Positions 1-8,019 of a stretch of 64,000 nt of DNA are shown in pieces. The position numbers were made by a program, and so were the translations under genes. The notes under the pieces are model-generated. The model worked only from the letters and a program-made list of their open reading frames with translations, was not told the DNA's origin and made no database searches. The stretch comes from Acinetobacter sp. SFB (lineage in GTDB: Bacteria > Pseudomonadota > Gammaproteobacteria > Pseudomonadales > Moraxellaceae), in assembly GCF_001647545.1 (NCBI RefSeq), contig NZ_LSZH01000001.1, positions 506,778-570,777 on the forward strand. The letters are read 5' to 3'. Positions within the stretch are counted from its first letter, which is position 1, and every line of letters begins with the position of its first letter.

Positions 1-397
1 AGTTGAACTGGCCGGAATCTTTGTGCAGATCGGTTTGTTGCCGAACACCACGGTGATCATGAATGCCTTGTCGACTGAAGTAGTCGGTGACGGTTCACAG
101 GTGACTGCGCTGAAATACAAAGACCGTGCTACTGATGAAATTAAAACAGTTGAACTGGCCGGAATCTTTGTGCAGATCGGTTTGTTGCCGAACACGGAAT
201 TCCTGAAAGCATCGAAAGTTGAACTGTCTAACCGTGGCGAGATTGTGATTAATGACCGTAACGAAACCAGTGTCAAAGGGGTGTTTGCTGCCGGTGACTG
301 TACCACAGTGCCGTACAAGCAGATCATCATCGCCACCGGTGAAGGTGCCAAAGCAGCACTGTCTGCCTTTGATTACATTATCCGCTCAGGGCAATAA
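1..397 (+). CDS. ahpF: Alkyl hydroperoxide reductase subunit F, C-terminal part (5' end outside window)
   Basis: This is the C-terminal thioredoxin-reductase-like portion of AhpF, the NADH- and FAD-dependent flavoprotein that reduces AhpC in the cytoplasm. The reading frame is open from the window edge (codons begin at base 2). The family signatures [10 protein letters not shown] and [14 protein letters not shown], followed by an [12 protein letters not shown]-contact segment, match the C-terminus of AhpF closely. The catalytic CxxC would lie upstream, outside the window. Oddity: bases 1-48 are identical to bases 148-195, so the segment before [11 protein letters not shown] is not the expected AhpF sequence but a copy of downstream codons. 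A strong terminator follows. Confidence 0.9.
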   Translation, partial: VELAGIFVQIGLLPNTTVIMNALSTEVVGDGSQVTALKYKDRATDEIKTVELAGIFVQIGLLPNTEFLKASKVELSNRGEIVINDRNETSVKGVFAAGDCTTVPYKQIIIATGEGAKAALSAFDYIIRSGQ

Positions 398-435
398 TTG
401 CATCATTCAGACCATTAAATTTGGATAAAATAGAA

Positions 436-473
436 AAGGCTTATATCTCCCCATAGATATAAGCCTTTTTTTT
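436..473 (+). terminator. Intrinsic terminator of ahpF
   Basis: A perfect 13-bp stem (436-448 with 455-467) and a 6-nt loop are followed by an uninterrupted T run to 473. Confidence 0.9.
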
Positions 474-597
474 CACTCGTTTTTTTCACCAAACGTTACA
501 TTTAATCAACAATTTTTGAGCGTTATTTAAAAGACTTTTCGATTATATTCGCTTTATCCCATTTATCTGGGTAAAACAATTACAAGGACATATGAAA

Positions 598-939
598 ATG
601 AATAAATTACTTGTTGCTTTAGGTCTTGCTGCTACCGTTGCTTTAGTTGGTTGTAACAAAGACAAAGCGCCTGAGACGGGTGCGACAACTGGCGAACATA
701 TGCAGAATGCTGCAGATCAGGCAGGTCATGATATTTCTAATGCAACCGCTGAAGCCGCTGCAAAAACCGAAGCTGCGACTGATGATGCTGTAGCTAAAAT
801 TGATGCTGCAGGTAAAGAAGCTGCTGCAAAAACTGAAGCTGCCGCACAAGATGTAAAAGAAGCGACTAAAGAGGCTACTGCAGCAACTGCTGGTGCTGTA
901 GAAGATGGCGCTGCTCACGTTAAACAAAAAGCCCAATAA
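598..939 (+). CDS. Small Ala/Lys/Glu-rich lipoprotein
   Basis: Unrecognised small lipoprotein. The N-terminus is a lipoprotein signal with lipobox LVGC, so the mature protein should be lipid-anchored at the cell envelope. The rest has very low complexity: repeated Ala-Lys-Thr-Glu-Ala units (AAAKTEAA occurs more than once) predict an extended amphipathic helix or coiled coil, as in small envelope stress lipoproteins. Two ATG codons compete: 592 lies only 3 nt after the AAGGA ribosome site (584-588) and 598 lies 9 nt after it, so 598 is preferred. It has its own terminator and appears monocistronic. Function unknown. Confidence 0.8.
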   Translation: MNKLLVALGLAATVALVGCNKDKAPETGATTGEHMQNAADQAGHDISNATAEAAAKTEAATDDAVAKIDAAGKEAAAKTEAAAQDVKEATKEATAATAGAVEDGAAHVKQKAQ

Positions 940-960
940 TAATTTAATTAATTAAATAAA

Positions 961-986
961 AAAGCTCCTTTTTTAGGAGCTTTTTT
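961..986 (+). terminator. Intrinsic terminator after the Ala-rich lipoprotein
   Basis: A 9-bp stem (961-969 with 975-983), a 5-nt T-rich loop and a terminal T run. Confidence 0.9.
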
Positions 987-1063
987 ATTTTTTAACAATC
1001 TTGCTTTTATCTTTCTACTTCTTATATGGTTGAAGTGCCAATATTTTTTAAGAGCATGTTTAC

Positions 1064-1756
1064 ATGTCATATTCTATTCATCATGAAAAACATTATATCC
1101 AAAGAACTGGTTGGCTTCGTGCAGCAGTATTGGGCGCAAATGATGGGATTATTTCAGTCACCAGTTTAATTATAGGAATGGCCGCAAGTGGAGCTTCATC
1201 GCAAACCCTACTGATCACATGTGTTGCAGGTTTAATTTCAGGCGCAAGCTCTATGGCCGCAGGTGAATATATTTCTGTCAAATCACAAGTAGACATTGAA
1301 AAAGCAGATTTGCATATGGAGGCTCACGAACTTAAACATAATCCTGAACATGAGCTTAAAGAACTGTCCCAAATCTATATTATGCGCGGTTTAAAACCTG
1401 AACTTGCACATGAGGTTGCGCTACAACTCACGGCACATGATGCTTTGCAAGCGCATGCCAGAGATGAAATTGGGATTCATGAAAATACAGCAGCCAAGCC
1501 CCTACAGGCCGCTGGTTCCTCTGCCCTGGCTTTTTCACTGGGAGCATTATTTCCAATGTTTTCAATTTTGGTCAGTCCGGAACGCTATGTAGCAATGACT
1601 GTCATGATTGTTGGGGTTTTATCTTTAGCTATACTGGGGGGATTATCAAGCTATTTTTCCGGCACCTCCCTCGTTAAAGGCAGTTTGCGTATTACGCTTT
1701 GGGGCATTATTGCCATGACTTTCTCTGCATGGATTGGTTCTCTCTTTAATCTTTAA
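1064..1756 (+). CDS. VIT1/CCC1-family Fe2+/Mn2+ transporter
   Basis: 230-residue integral membrane protein of the VIT/CCC1 family, which moves ferrous iron or manganese across membranes. The first transmembrane segment carries the family signature (VLGANDGIISVTSL), and the second contains GLISGASSMAAGEYISVKSQ. A charged cytoplasmic insert rich in His and Glu (about residues 80-140) corresponds to the metal-binding domain, and three hydrophobic C-terminal helices complete the fold. Length is normal. It looks monocistronic. Substrate (iron versus manganese) cannot be decided from sequence; no Fur box was seen immediately upstream. Confidence 0.88.
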   Translation: MSYSIHHEKHYIQRTGWLRAAVLGANDGIISVTSLIIGMAASGASSQTLLITCVAGLISGASSMAAGEYISVKSQVDIEKADLHMEAHELKHNPEHELKELSQIYIMRGLKPELAHEVALQLTAHDALQAHARDEIGIHENTAAKPLQAAGSSALAFSLGALFPMFSILVSPERYVAMTVMIVGVLSLAILGGLSSYFSGTSLVKGSLRITLWGIIAMTFSAWIGSLFNL

Positions 1757-1815
1757 CCGATTTAGTTAATTTATTTTATTGATATACAAAATAAGTTATT
1801 CTCAATTAAATATCC

Positions 1816-1821
1816 TATAAT
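1816..1821 (+). promoter_or_regulatory. Possible -10 element upstream of the TsuA-like gene
   Basis: A perfect TATAAT lies about 75 bp before the start codon in a 140-bp AT-rich spacer. No good -35 match is seen at 16-18 bp, so this is only a candidate. Confidence 0.3.
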
Positions 1822-1896
1822 CTATCAGTTTAGATAATATTAAAGGTGAATAATCGATTAAAATATCATTAATCATTTATTCAATTTTATACTCCC

Positions 1897-3108
1897 ATGT
1901 CTGTTATCGCTGCAAAATCCAATCGATCTAATCTATCGATCTGGGTTGCTCTTTTTCTATTGCTGGTGGGTACACTCGGTGCCTATCAAGTGGTTGGGCT
2001 GAATCAAGCCTTATTGTTTCTGGTTGGCGGTGCTTTAGGCATGACGCTTTATCATGCTTCATTTGGTTTTACCTCCAGCTGGCGGGTTTTTATTAAAGAA
2101 CGTCGTGGTCGCGGCTTACGTGCACAAATGATCATGTTGGGTCTTGCGGTATTGCTATTTTTCCCGGCGTTAGGCGCAGGTGAGCTATTTGGCAATCCGG
2201 TTAAAGGTAATGTCAGCCCTGTCTCCATGTCGGTGATGATTGGTGCATTTATCTTTGGTATAGGCATGCAATTGGGCGGTGGTTGTGCTTCCGGCACACT
2301 TTACACGGTGGGTGGCGGTAGTGCCCGCATGATCGTAACGCTGATTTTCTTCTGTCTGGGGTCTTTAATTGCAACGACACATTTGGATTGGTGGTTTAAC
2401 CTGCCTCACCTTGAACCTATTTCTATAGTTTCAAGTCTGGGCGTTATTCCTGCGTTAATTGTCAGTTTTATTCTGTTTGCCGCGATTGCATTTGCCACCA
2501 TCTTTTTTGAAAAAAGACGTCATGGTTCACTTGAAGTCGAACCCATTGCTGAAACTCAAGGTTTCAAACGTTTTCTACGTGGTCCATGGCCGTTGGTCTG
2601 GGGCGGGATTATTTTAACCTTGCTTAACTTTGCCACTTTGGCTTTAGCCGGTCGTCCTTGGGGTGTCACTTCTGCCCTTGCAGTTTGGGCAGCTAAATCT
2701 GCGAGTTTGATGGGTGTAGATGTAGCATCTTGGGCTTATTGGCAATTACCGGGTAATGCCAAAGCGCTCTCGCAATCATTATGGTTCGATATTACTTCCA
2801 TGATGAACTTCGGCATTATGCTGGGTGCATTATTGGCGGCAAGTCTGGCGGGTAAATTCGCACCAAACCTGAACATTCCAAAGCGTTCATTTATTGCTGC
2901 TGTGGTTGGCGGATTATTACTCGGTTATGGTGCACGTTTGGCCTATGGCTGTAATATTGGCGCTTACTTCAGCGGTATTGCCTCAGGTAGTTTACATGGC
3001 TGGCTGTGGCTGATTTTCGCCTTTATTGGTAACAGCATTGGTGTCAAACTTCGTCCAATTTTCTTCCCGGGTGAACGTCCACAACCTGAAAAATTAACCG
3101 GTTGTTAA
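1897..3108 (+). CDS. YeeE/YedE (TsuA-like) thiosulfate/sulfur transporter
   Basis: 403-residue polytopic inner-membrane protein of the YeeE/YedE sulfur-transport family, whose characterised member TsuA imports thiosulfate. Two family half-motifs are present, each with the conserved cysteine: GGGCASGTLY near residue 130 and YGCNIGAYFSGIASGSLHGW near residue 350. These cysteines line the substrate path in TsuA. About ten hydrophobic helices are visible. The family includes single long proteins like this one and split half-size pairs. No clear Shine-Dalgarno sequence precedes the ATG. A TusA-like gene, often a functional partner of this family, lies far away at 60 kb. Terminated by a bidirectional hairpin. 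Confidence 0.88.
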   Translation: MSVIAAKSNRSNLSIWVALFLLLVGTLGAYQVVGLNQALLFLVGGALGMTLYHASFGFTSSWRVFIKERRGRGLRAQMIMLGLAVLLFFPALGAGELFGNPVKGNVSPVSMSVMIGAFIFGIGMQLGGGCASGTLYTVGGGSARMIVTLIFFCLGSLIATTHLDWWFNLPHLEPISIVSSLGVIPALIVSFILFAAIAFATIFFEKRRHGSLEVEPIAETQGFKRFLRGPWPLVWGGIILTLLNFATLALAGRPWGVTSALAVWAAKSASLMGVDVASWAYWQLPGNAKALSQSLWFDITSMMNFGIMLGALLAASLAGKFAPNLNIPKRSFIAAVVGGLLLGYGARLAYGCNIGAYFSGIASGSLHGWLWLIFAFIGNSIGVKLRPIFFPGERPQPEKLTGC

Positions 3109-3126
3109 TTCCAAAATACTGAAATT

Positions 3127-3154
3127 AAAAAGCCCATCAGATGATGGGCTTTTT
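3127..3154. terminator. Bidirectional terminator between convergent genes
   Basis: A 13-bp perfect stem (3127-3139 with 3142-3154) with a 2-nt centre and A/T runs on both sides. It serves the TsuA-like gene on the plus strand and the lipoprotein gene on the minus strand. Confidence 0.9.
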
Positions 3155-3174
3155 ATACATTTTATTTTTAGTAT

Positions 3175-3693
3175 TTAGTTTAAAGCGGCTTTTAAATTAC
3201 AGCCAAAACCCATAATTTCTTGCGCCTGACGGTAGGTCGTATAACGATTTAAAATAAAATCATAGAACTGATCGGCATCTGCAAAACTTTTTGCCAGGTC
3301 TTCCCCCTGCGCATTGGGTAACTGGACTTGTCCGATTAAATTCAGGTTTTGATTGCCCAAATGATACATCTCGGCAAAATATCCATTCATCATTTCACAA
3401 TAAGCCTGTTTAACTGGCTTTAAGGAAGTCCGGCTTACAGCATTCTGATCCAATGTCCTGAGCTGATTGACATCAAGTACCGACTGATCTGAAAAGGCAA
3501 TATTATTGGTTTTCTTAAATGCCTGATAATTTTTAGATAACTGTTGATTTAAAGTCTCGAAACGCTGCTGCAAACTTGCGAGATCTTGAACTTTGTATTG
3601 TTGAGGATCAATCTGTGTTTTATGCTGTTCAGAGCTTGAACAAGCTGAAAATAATAAACTTGAAATCAAAATCGTAAAAATTAACCGCTTCAT
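3175..3693 (-). CDS. Putative lipoprotein of unknown function
   Basis: Unrecognised. The protein begins MKRLIFTILISSLLFSACSS, a lipoprotein signal peptide with lipobox FSAC, so it should be lipid-anchored in the envelope. The mature part (about 155 residues) is mostly helical and rich in Gln and Asn, with two cysteines near the C-terminal half (YCEMM and GFGCN) that could form a disulfide. The frame is open further upstream (to 3729), but the tandem ATG codons at 3696 and 3693 directly precede the signal sequence, so a start there is chosen. It lies downstream of the radical-SAM/DUF4130 pair on the same strand with a gap of about 55 bp. Confidence 0.75.
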   Translation of the reverse strand: MKRLIFTILISSLLFSACSSSEQHKTQIDPQQYKVQDLASLQQRFETLNQQLSKNYQAFKKTNNIAFSDQSVLDVNQLRTLDQNAVSRTSLKPVKQAYCEMMNGYFAEMYHLGNQNLNLIGQVQLPNAQGEDLAKSFADADQFYDFILNRYTTYRQAQEIMGFGCNLKAALN

Positions 3694-3749
3694 CATCACT
3701 TGCCCAGTAGTCGCATTATACAACCCCATATTATGCCTGAATTATCCGG

Positions 3750-4529
3750 TTAAATTGACTTTTCATTCATATAGCGCCAATACCGTTTCGGTACATATTG
3801 AATGTGCAATTTCATGTTTTGTCGTGCCTGAATGTTTATACTCTGGAAATAGTCTTTCCACAGCTGATCATAAAGCCATTCTTGTTCATCCAGTTTTACA
3901 GTAAAGGATTGACTAAAACCGGCAGCGAGCTTGGCATCGACTTCACCGGCATTCATTTCAATTTGATGTACTTTCTGCAAATCATAATAAATCCCATACT
4001 TACGTTTTTCATCATAAATTAGCCAGGTTTGATCCTGATAACGCGCTTTAAAATGTCGTTCAATCAAGGGCAGAACGTTAAAATCTGGTCGAACCAGACT
4101 TAAAAACAAACCATCCTGACATTTCTTAAAACGCACAAAGGCTTCCATACGATGTTTTTCACGCCCCACCTGTTTGGTCCACTGTGCTAAGGCCAAAACA
4201 TCGGGATGTCCATAATTTTCATCGACCTTATATTTATGCTGAAAAATATACAGGCAATAATTAAATAAGTGCTGATAAGCAGTTTGATTTTCCGATAGAT
4301 AAGTATAGTAAAAATTGCGCTGACTCTGACTCGAGGTTTTTTTCTTTAATCCTTGCCAGACACGCTGCGCCTGCTCATCATTTGAAGCGACCTGAATAAA
4401 ATCATCAAATAATCCATTTTGGGCATGTTCGTCGCTGGTGATCTTGACTTGAAAATCTTTAAATTGAAATGCGCGAAATACACAACTGAGCAAGCCAGTC
4501 ATACTGCCATCGAAGCCATAGGTCGCCAT
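3750..4529 (-). CDS. TIGR03915-like (DUF4130) putative DNA metabolism protein
   Basis: 259-residue soluble protein resembling the TIGR03915/DUF4130 family, which accompanies a radical-SAM partner or is fused to uracil-DNA-glycosylase-like proteins in other bacteria. Recognisable features are the N-terminal YGFDGSMTGLLSCVFRAF segment, the central QWTKQVGREKHRMEAFVRF block and the PDFNVLPLIERHFKARYQDQ segment followed by IYDEKRKYGIYYD. No nuclease or glycosylase motif is obvious. Its start codon overlaps the stop of the radical-SAM gene (TGATG), so the two are translationally coupled. Role in DNA repair or modification is a family-level prediction only. Confidence 0.85.
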   Translation of the reverse strand: MATYGFDGSMTGLLSCVFRAFQFKDFQVKITSDEHAQNGLFDDFIQVASNDEQAQRVWQGLKKKTSSQSQRNFYYTYLSENQTAYQHLFNYCLYIFQHKYKVDENYGHPDVLALAQWTKQVGREKHRMEAFVRFKKCQDGLFLSLVRPDFNVLPLIERHFKARYQDQTWLIYDEKRKYGIYYDLQKVHQIEMNAGEVDAKLAAGFSQSFTVKLDEQEWLYDQLWKDYFQSINIQARQNMKLHIQYVPKRYWRYMNEKSI

Positions 4530-5788
4530 CAGAAACCAAAGCCTAATTGTGGGGAGAGTTGTTGAGTATATTTTGACTGTCCCGACTGTAAAATCTGATG
4601 ACGAATCTGGCTCGGTAATTGTTCTTTGATAAATTTAGGCGTATCTGCACAACGAATAAAATGTTGCGCCCAGTTATATGCCACCCCTATACGTTTTAGT
4701 TGATCAATATAAATTTTACCGAAACGACGCGCCTGTACAATTTTTTTCGCAGAACGCACTCCTATACCCGGTACACGTAAAATCATTCGATAATCCGCGC
4801 TGTTCAAGTCCACCGGAAATTGCTCCGGATGACGCAAGGCCCAACTCAGCTTGGGATCAACATCTAAATCCAGATTCGGATATTTATCATCGACCAGTTC
4901 TGTCGCATTAAAACCATAAAAACGCATTAACCAGTCACTTTGGTATAAACGGTTTTCTCTGATTAAAGGCGGTGCGGAACCAATCGCCGGCAAAGATTTT
5001 TCCTGCTCATTAATTGGAATATAACCGGAGTAATACACACGTTTCAGATTAAATTCTTTGTAATGACGATCTGCCATTAAAATAATATCCTGATCTGTTT
5101 CACTATATGCCCCCACCACCATCTGCGTAGTTTGCCCTGCTGGAACAAACTTAGGAACGGAGCGTATGAGCTTGCCTTCATCTTTAAGTTGAATTAAACG
5201 GTCGCGCACAATGCCCAAATCTTTTTGCACTTCTGCATGGTTTTTTTCGGGCGCAAATTTTTGCAAGCCTGCTTCAGTCGGCATCTCCAGATTAATACTC
5301 ATCCGGTCTACATACAGACCCGCTTCGGTAATGATTTCCTGTGATGCTCCAGGAATGGTTTTTAGATGAATATAACCGTTAAAATTTTCTTCCAGGCGTA
5401 ATTTTTTCACCACTTGCAGCATACGTTCCATGGTGTAATCTGCCGATTTAAAAATACCGGAACTTAAAAACAAGCCTTCAATATAATTGCGGCGATAAAA
5501 GTTCATGGTCAAATCGACCACTTCCTGTACGGTAAATGCGGCTCGTTTTACATCGTTGGAGCGTCGTGATACACAATAAGAGCAGTCAAAAATACAAACA
5601 TTGGAAAATAAAATTTTTAGTAAGGATACACAACGACCATCTTCGGTATAGCTATGACAAATTCCGGAACCGGTATTACCCAAACCTTTATCTTTGTTTT
5701 TATGGTTACTGCCACTTGAAGAACACGACACATCATACTTGGCAGCATCGGCTAAAATTTGCAGTTTTTCACGGATCCGTTCAGACAT
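4529..5788 (-). CDS. TIGR03916-like putative DNA modification/repair radical SAM protein
   Basis: 419-residue radical S-adenosylmethionine enzyme of the putative DNA modification/repair type. The [4Fe-4S]-binding CxxxCxxC motif is C65, C69 and C72 (CIFDCSYC), preceded by further cysteines near residues 22, 44 and 53. A TIM-barrel core follows. Near residues 335-370 there is a helix-hairpin-helix (LRVPGIGVRSAKKIV), a non-specific DNA-binding element, which supports a nucleic-acid substrate. First gene of a coupled pair with the DUF4130 gene. The chemistry and target are unknown in the literature I can recall. Start ATG at 5788. Confidence 0.88.
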   Translation of the reverse strand: MSERIREKLQILADAAKYDVSCSSSGSNHKNKDKGLGNTGSGICHSYTEDGRCVSLLKILFSNVCIFDCSYCVSRRSNDVKRAAFTVQEVVDLTMNFYRRNYIEGLFLSSGIFKSADYTMERMLQVVKKLRLEENFNGYIHLKTIPGASQEIITEAGLYVDRMSINLEMPTEAGLQKFAPEKNHAEVQKDLGIVRDRLIQLKDEGKLIRSVPKFVPAGQTTQMVVGAYSETDQDIILMADRHYKEFNLKRVYYSGYIPINEQEKSLPAIGSAPPLIRENRLYQSDWLMRFYGFNATELVDDKYPNLDLDVDPKLSWALRHPEQFPVDLNSADYRMILRVPGIGVRSAKKIVQARRFGKIYIDQLKRIGVAYNWAQHFIRCADTPKFIKEQLPSQIRHQILQSGQSKYTQQLSPQLGFGF

Positions 5789-5994
5789 GAGCAGGCAACA
5801 TTTGACGATAAAAACACATTATAAATTTTAATTTCATAACGAGCTGTTCACTAATCTTGGACGCGACAAATAATGACGTTTTATTTTTTAATTCAGGGAC
5901 TAAAACCCCTTTTTATTTCACCAGGAAATAACGAATATTATTTGCTTAATTTTCAGGGCTTGGGCAAAGTAATACGGATGAGGAGGAACCAAAT

Positions 5995-7038
5995 ATGACT
6001 TTATTACAACAACTCGAGATTAAACATCCTATTTTCCTTGCTCCAATGGCGGGGGTTTCTACTCCAAAATTGGCTGCCGAAGTCTCTAATCAGGGAGGTT
6101 TGGGTTCACTCGGTTTGGGAGCAAGTTCTGTTGAAGCTGCACGTCAACAAATTTTAGAGACTCAAGTACTGACCCATCAACCTTTTCAGGTAAATTTTTT
6201 CTGCCATCAAAGTTTAGAATCAGACCACGAGATTGCACAGCAATGGATTGAATATTTAGCGCCTCAATTTGAAAAGTATCATGCTGTTCCTCCAACAGAA
6301 TTAAAATGTATTTATCCCAGCTTTTTAGAAAATGACGACTATCTAAACCTGGTTTTGGAAACCAAGCCTAAGGCGGTCAGTTTTCATTTTGGTATTCCTC
6401 ATCCTCATCAGATTCAGGCTTTAAAAGCTGCCGGTATTATCACTATGGTTTCCGCCACCAATTTGGCTGAAGCCCTAGAAATTGAAGCTGCAGGTATTGA
6501 TATCATTATTGCCCAAGGCATTGAGGCGGGTGGACATCGCGGTATCTTCAATGACACATTTGACAGCGCGGTTAAAACACCAGATTTGGTTCAACTCCTT
6601 AAACAATACTGTAGCCTTCCTATTGTCGCAGCAGGTGGCATTATGAATGGGCAACAAGCGCAGTTATTAATGAAATTAGGTGCAGCAGCTGTTCAGCTAG
6701 GCACAGCCTTTGTACAATGTAAAAGTTCCAATGCGAATGCTGCGTATCGAAAAGCCCTGTTTAGCAAACCGATTACCCAAATCAGCGCAAGCATTTCGGG
6801 TCGTCCTGCGCGTGGCCTGATTAATCACTGGCATACTCAAGTAGATCGTCCTGAACGACCTGCTGTTGCGACTTACCCCTACTGTTATGATCTGGGTAAA
6901 CAACTGAATGCCGCAGCAACAGCACAAGGCGAATATGGTTTTGGTGCATTTTGGGCAGGAACCAACGTGGCACAAATTCGAGAAATTGAAGCTGCCGATT
7001 TAATTAATCAACTGGTTTTAGAGATGATCCAACACTAA
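5995..7038 (+). CDS. Nitronate monooxygenase-like FMN flavoprotein
   Basis: 347-residue TIM-barrel flavoprotein of the nitronate monooxygenase / 2-nitropropane dioxygenase family, which oxidises alkyl nitronates; some relatives are NADH:quinone reductases. Family landmarks: APMAGVSTPKLAAEVSNQGGLG at the N-terminus, the GIEAGGHRG loop with the catalytic-type histidine, and the phosphate-binding IVAAGGIMNGQQ and AAAVQLGTAFVQC strands. The ATG at 5995 is preceded by a strong GAGGAGG ribosome site. The gene stands alone, followed by a bidirectional terminator. Physiological substrate uncertain. Confidence 0.88.
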   Translation: MTLLQQLEIKHPIFLAPMAGVSTPKLAAEVSNQGGLGSLGLGASSVEAARQQILETQVLTHQPFQVNFFCHQSLESDHEIAQQWIEYLAPQFEKYHAVPPTELKCIYPSFLENDDYLNLVLETKPKAVSFHFGIPHPHQIQALKAAGIITMVSATNLAEALEIEAAGIDIIIAQGIEAGGHRGIFNDTFDSAVKTPDLVQLLKQYCSLPIVAAGGIMNGQQAQLLMKLGAAAVQLGTAFVQCKSSNANAAYRKALFSKPITQISASISGRPARGLINHWHTQVDRPERPAVATYPYCYDLGKQLNAAATAQGEYGFGAFWAGTNVAQIREIEAADLINQLVLEMIQH

Positions 7039-7070
7039 ACCTCTCTATCCCGAAAATTAAAAAGCCATGA

Positions 7071-7098
7071 AAAAAACCTCTCCAGAGAGAGGTTTTTT
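7071..7098. terminator. Bidirectional terminator
   Basis: A 12-bp stem of A6 CCTCTC (7071-7082) with GAGAGG T6 (7087-7098) and a 4-nt loop lies between convergent genes. Confidence 0.9.
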
Positions 7099-7124
7099 AA
7101 CTTAACATTTACATGAATAACAGA

Positions 7125-7748
7125 TTAGCGATGAGCACGCAGCCAGGCATCTTTAGCGGCATATTTTGCCTGTTCCCAATTTAGACGAGATTGTCCTTTA
7201 TTGCCTTCCCATTGACTTTGTAGTTCAGGCTCTACCTGTTCAAAATGGGTATCGCTATCAAATAAAGGACGATTTTTATATCCGACTTCATACGCCCCAC
7301 GATAATCCCGATCATAATCTAGATCATGATGTGTAGTACGTGTTTCATGGAAGTAAGGCCTGTCTTGGTGTTGCTCGCGCCAGTAAGCATCTTCCGCTTC
7401 TGGATTAGATTTTTGCGCGATGTCATTACCCGCAAGCCCACCTACAATACCTCCGACAATACCGCCAATCACAGCGCCTGGGGGACCACCGACCATACCT
7501 AGTGTCGCCCCGACAGCTGCACCCCCTACAGTACCGGCACTGGTTGCAGCCAAATGATCACCCGCTTCAGTCATATCTGGTACACGACGGCTTTCAGTCG
7601 CTGGCGAATTCAGATCAGGACGTGCACTGGCATCGGTGGCTGGACTCGATATTAGCGCATCATTATTGATTGCATCACTGCGTTCTGGAAACCGTTCTGT
7701 TGCAGCTGCCGGATTAATATCTGAAACTGGTCGATTAGTACTGGTCAT
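7125..7748 (-). CDS. Glycine-zipper domain protein
   Basis: 207-residue protein of unknown function. An acidic, disordered N-terminal third (about 1-65) precedes a hydrophobic glycine zipper (about 70-110: GTVGGAAVGATLGMVGG followed by GAVIGGIVGGIVGGLAG), which can form a pair of tightly packed membrane helices. The C-terminal half is hydrophilic and aromatic-rich (DYRGAYEVGY, WEQAKYAAKDAWLRAH), a pattern repeated in a widespread family of bacterial uncharacterised proteins. No signal peptide. The ATG follows a GGGAGATG ribosome site. It may be a stress-associated membrane protein, but that is a guess. Confidence 0.75.
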   Translation of the reverse strand: MTSTNRPVSDINPAAATERFPERSDAINNDALISSPATDASARPDLNSPATESRRVPDMTEAGDHLAATSAGTVGGAAVGATLGMVGGPPGAVIGGIVGGIVGGLAGNDIAQKSNPEAEDAYWREQHQDRPYFHETRTTHHDLDYDRDYRGAYEVGYKNRPLFDSDTHFEQVEPELQSQWEGNKGQSRLNWEQAKYAAKDAWLRAHR

Positions 7749-7963
7749 TTTTCATCTCCCTCGATCTTATTTCTTCTTTAAACAACATTGCTTGGACAAG
7801 ACTAAAATTACATCTTGTTATCTATGTAGACTTTCAGCATAGAGAAAATTTAGGTAAATAATGTTCAAGTCCTGTCCAGTTTCAGTGAATAAAGGACGGC
7901 GCTATGTATAAGAAGATATTTCATGTAACCGGTGTGTTGAGAAAACATGACACAAGATAAAAA

Positions 7964-7990
7964 AAGGTACTGTCTCCACAACAGCACCTT
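7964..7990 (-). terminator. Terminator of dusB
   Basis: A 10-bp stem with one mismatch (7964-7973 with 7981-7990), followed on the minus strand by a run of seven T's. Confidence 0.8.
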
Positions 7991-8019
7991 GATTGTTTTT
8001 TCTATCAGTATTGATTACA

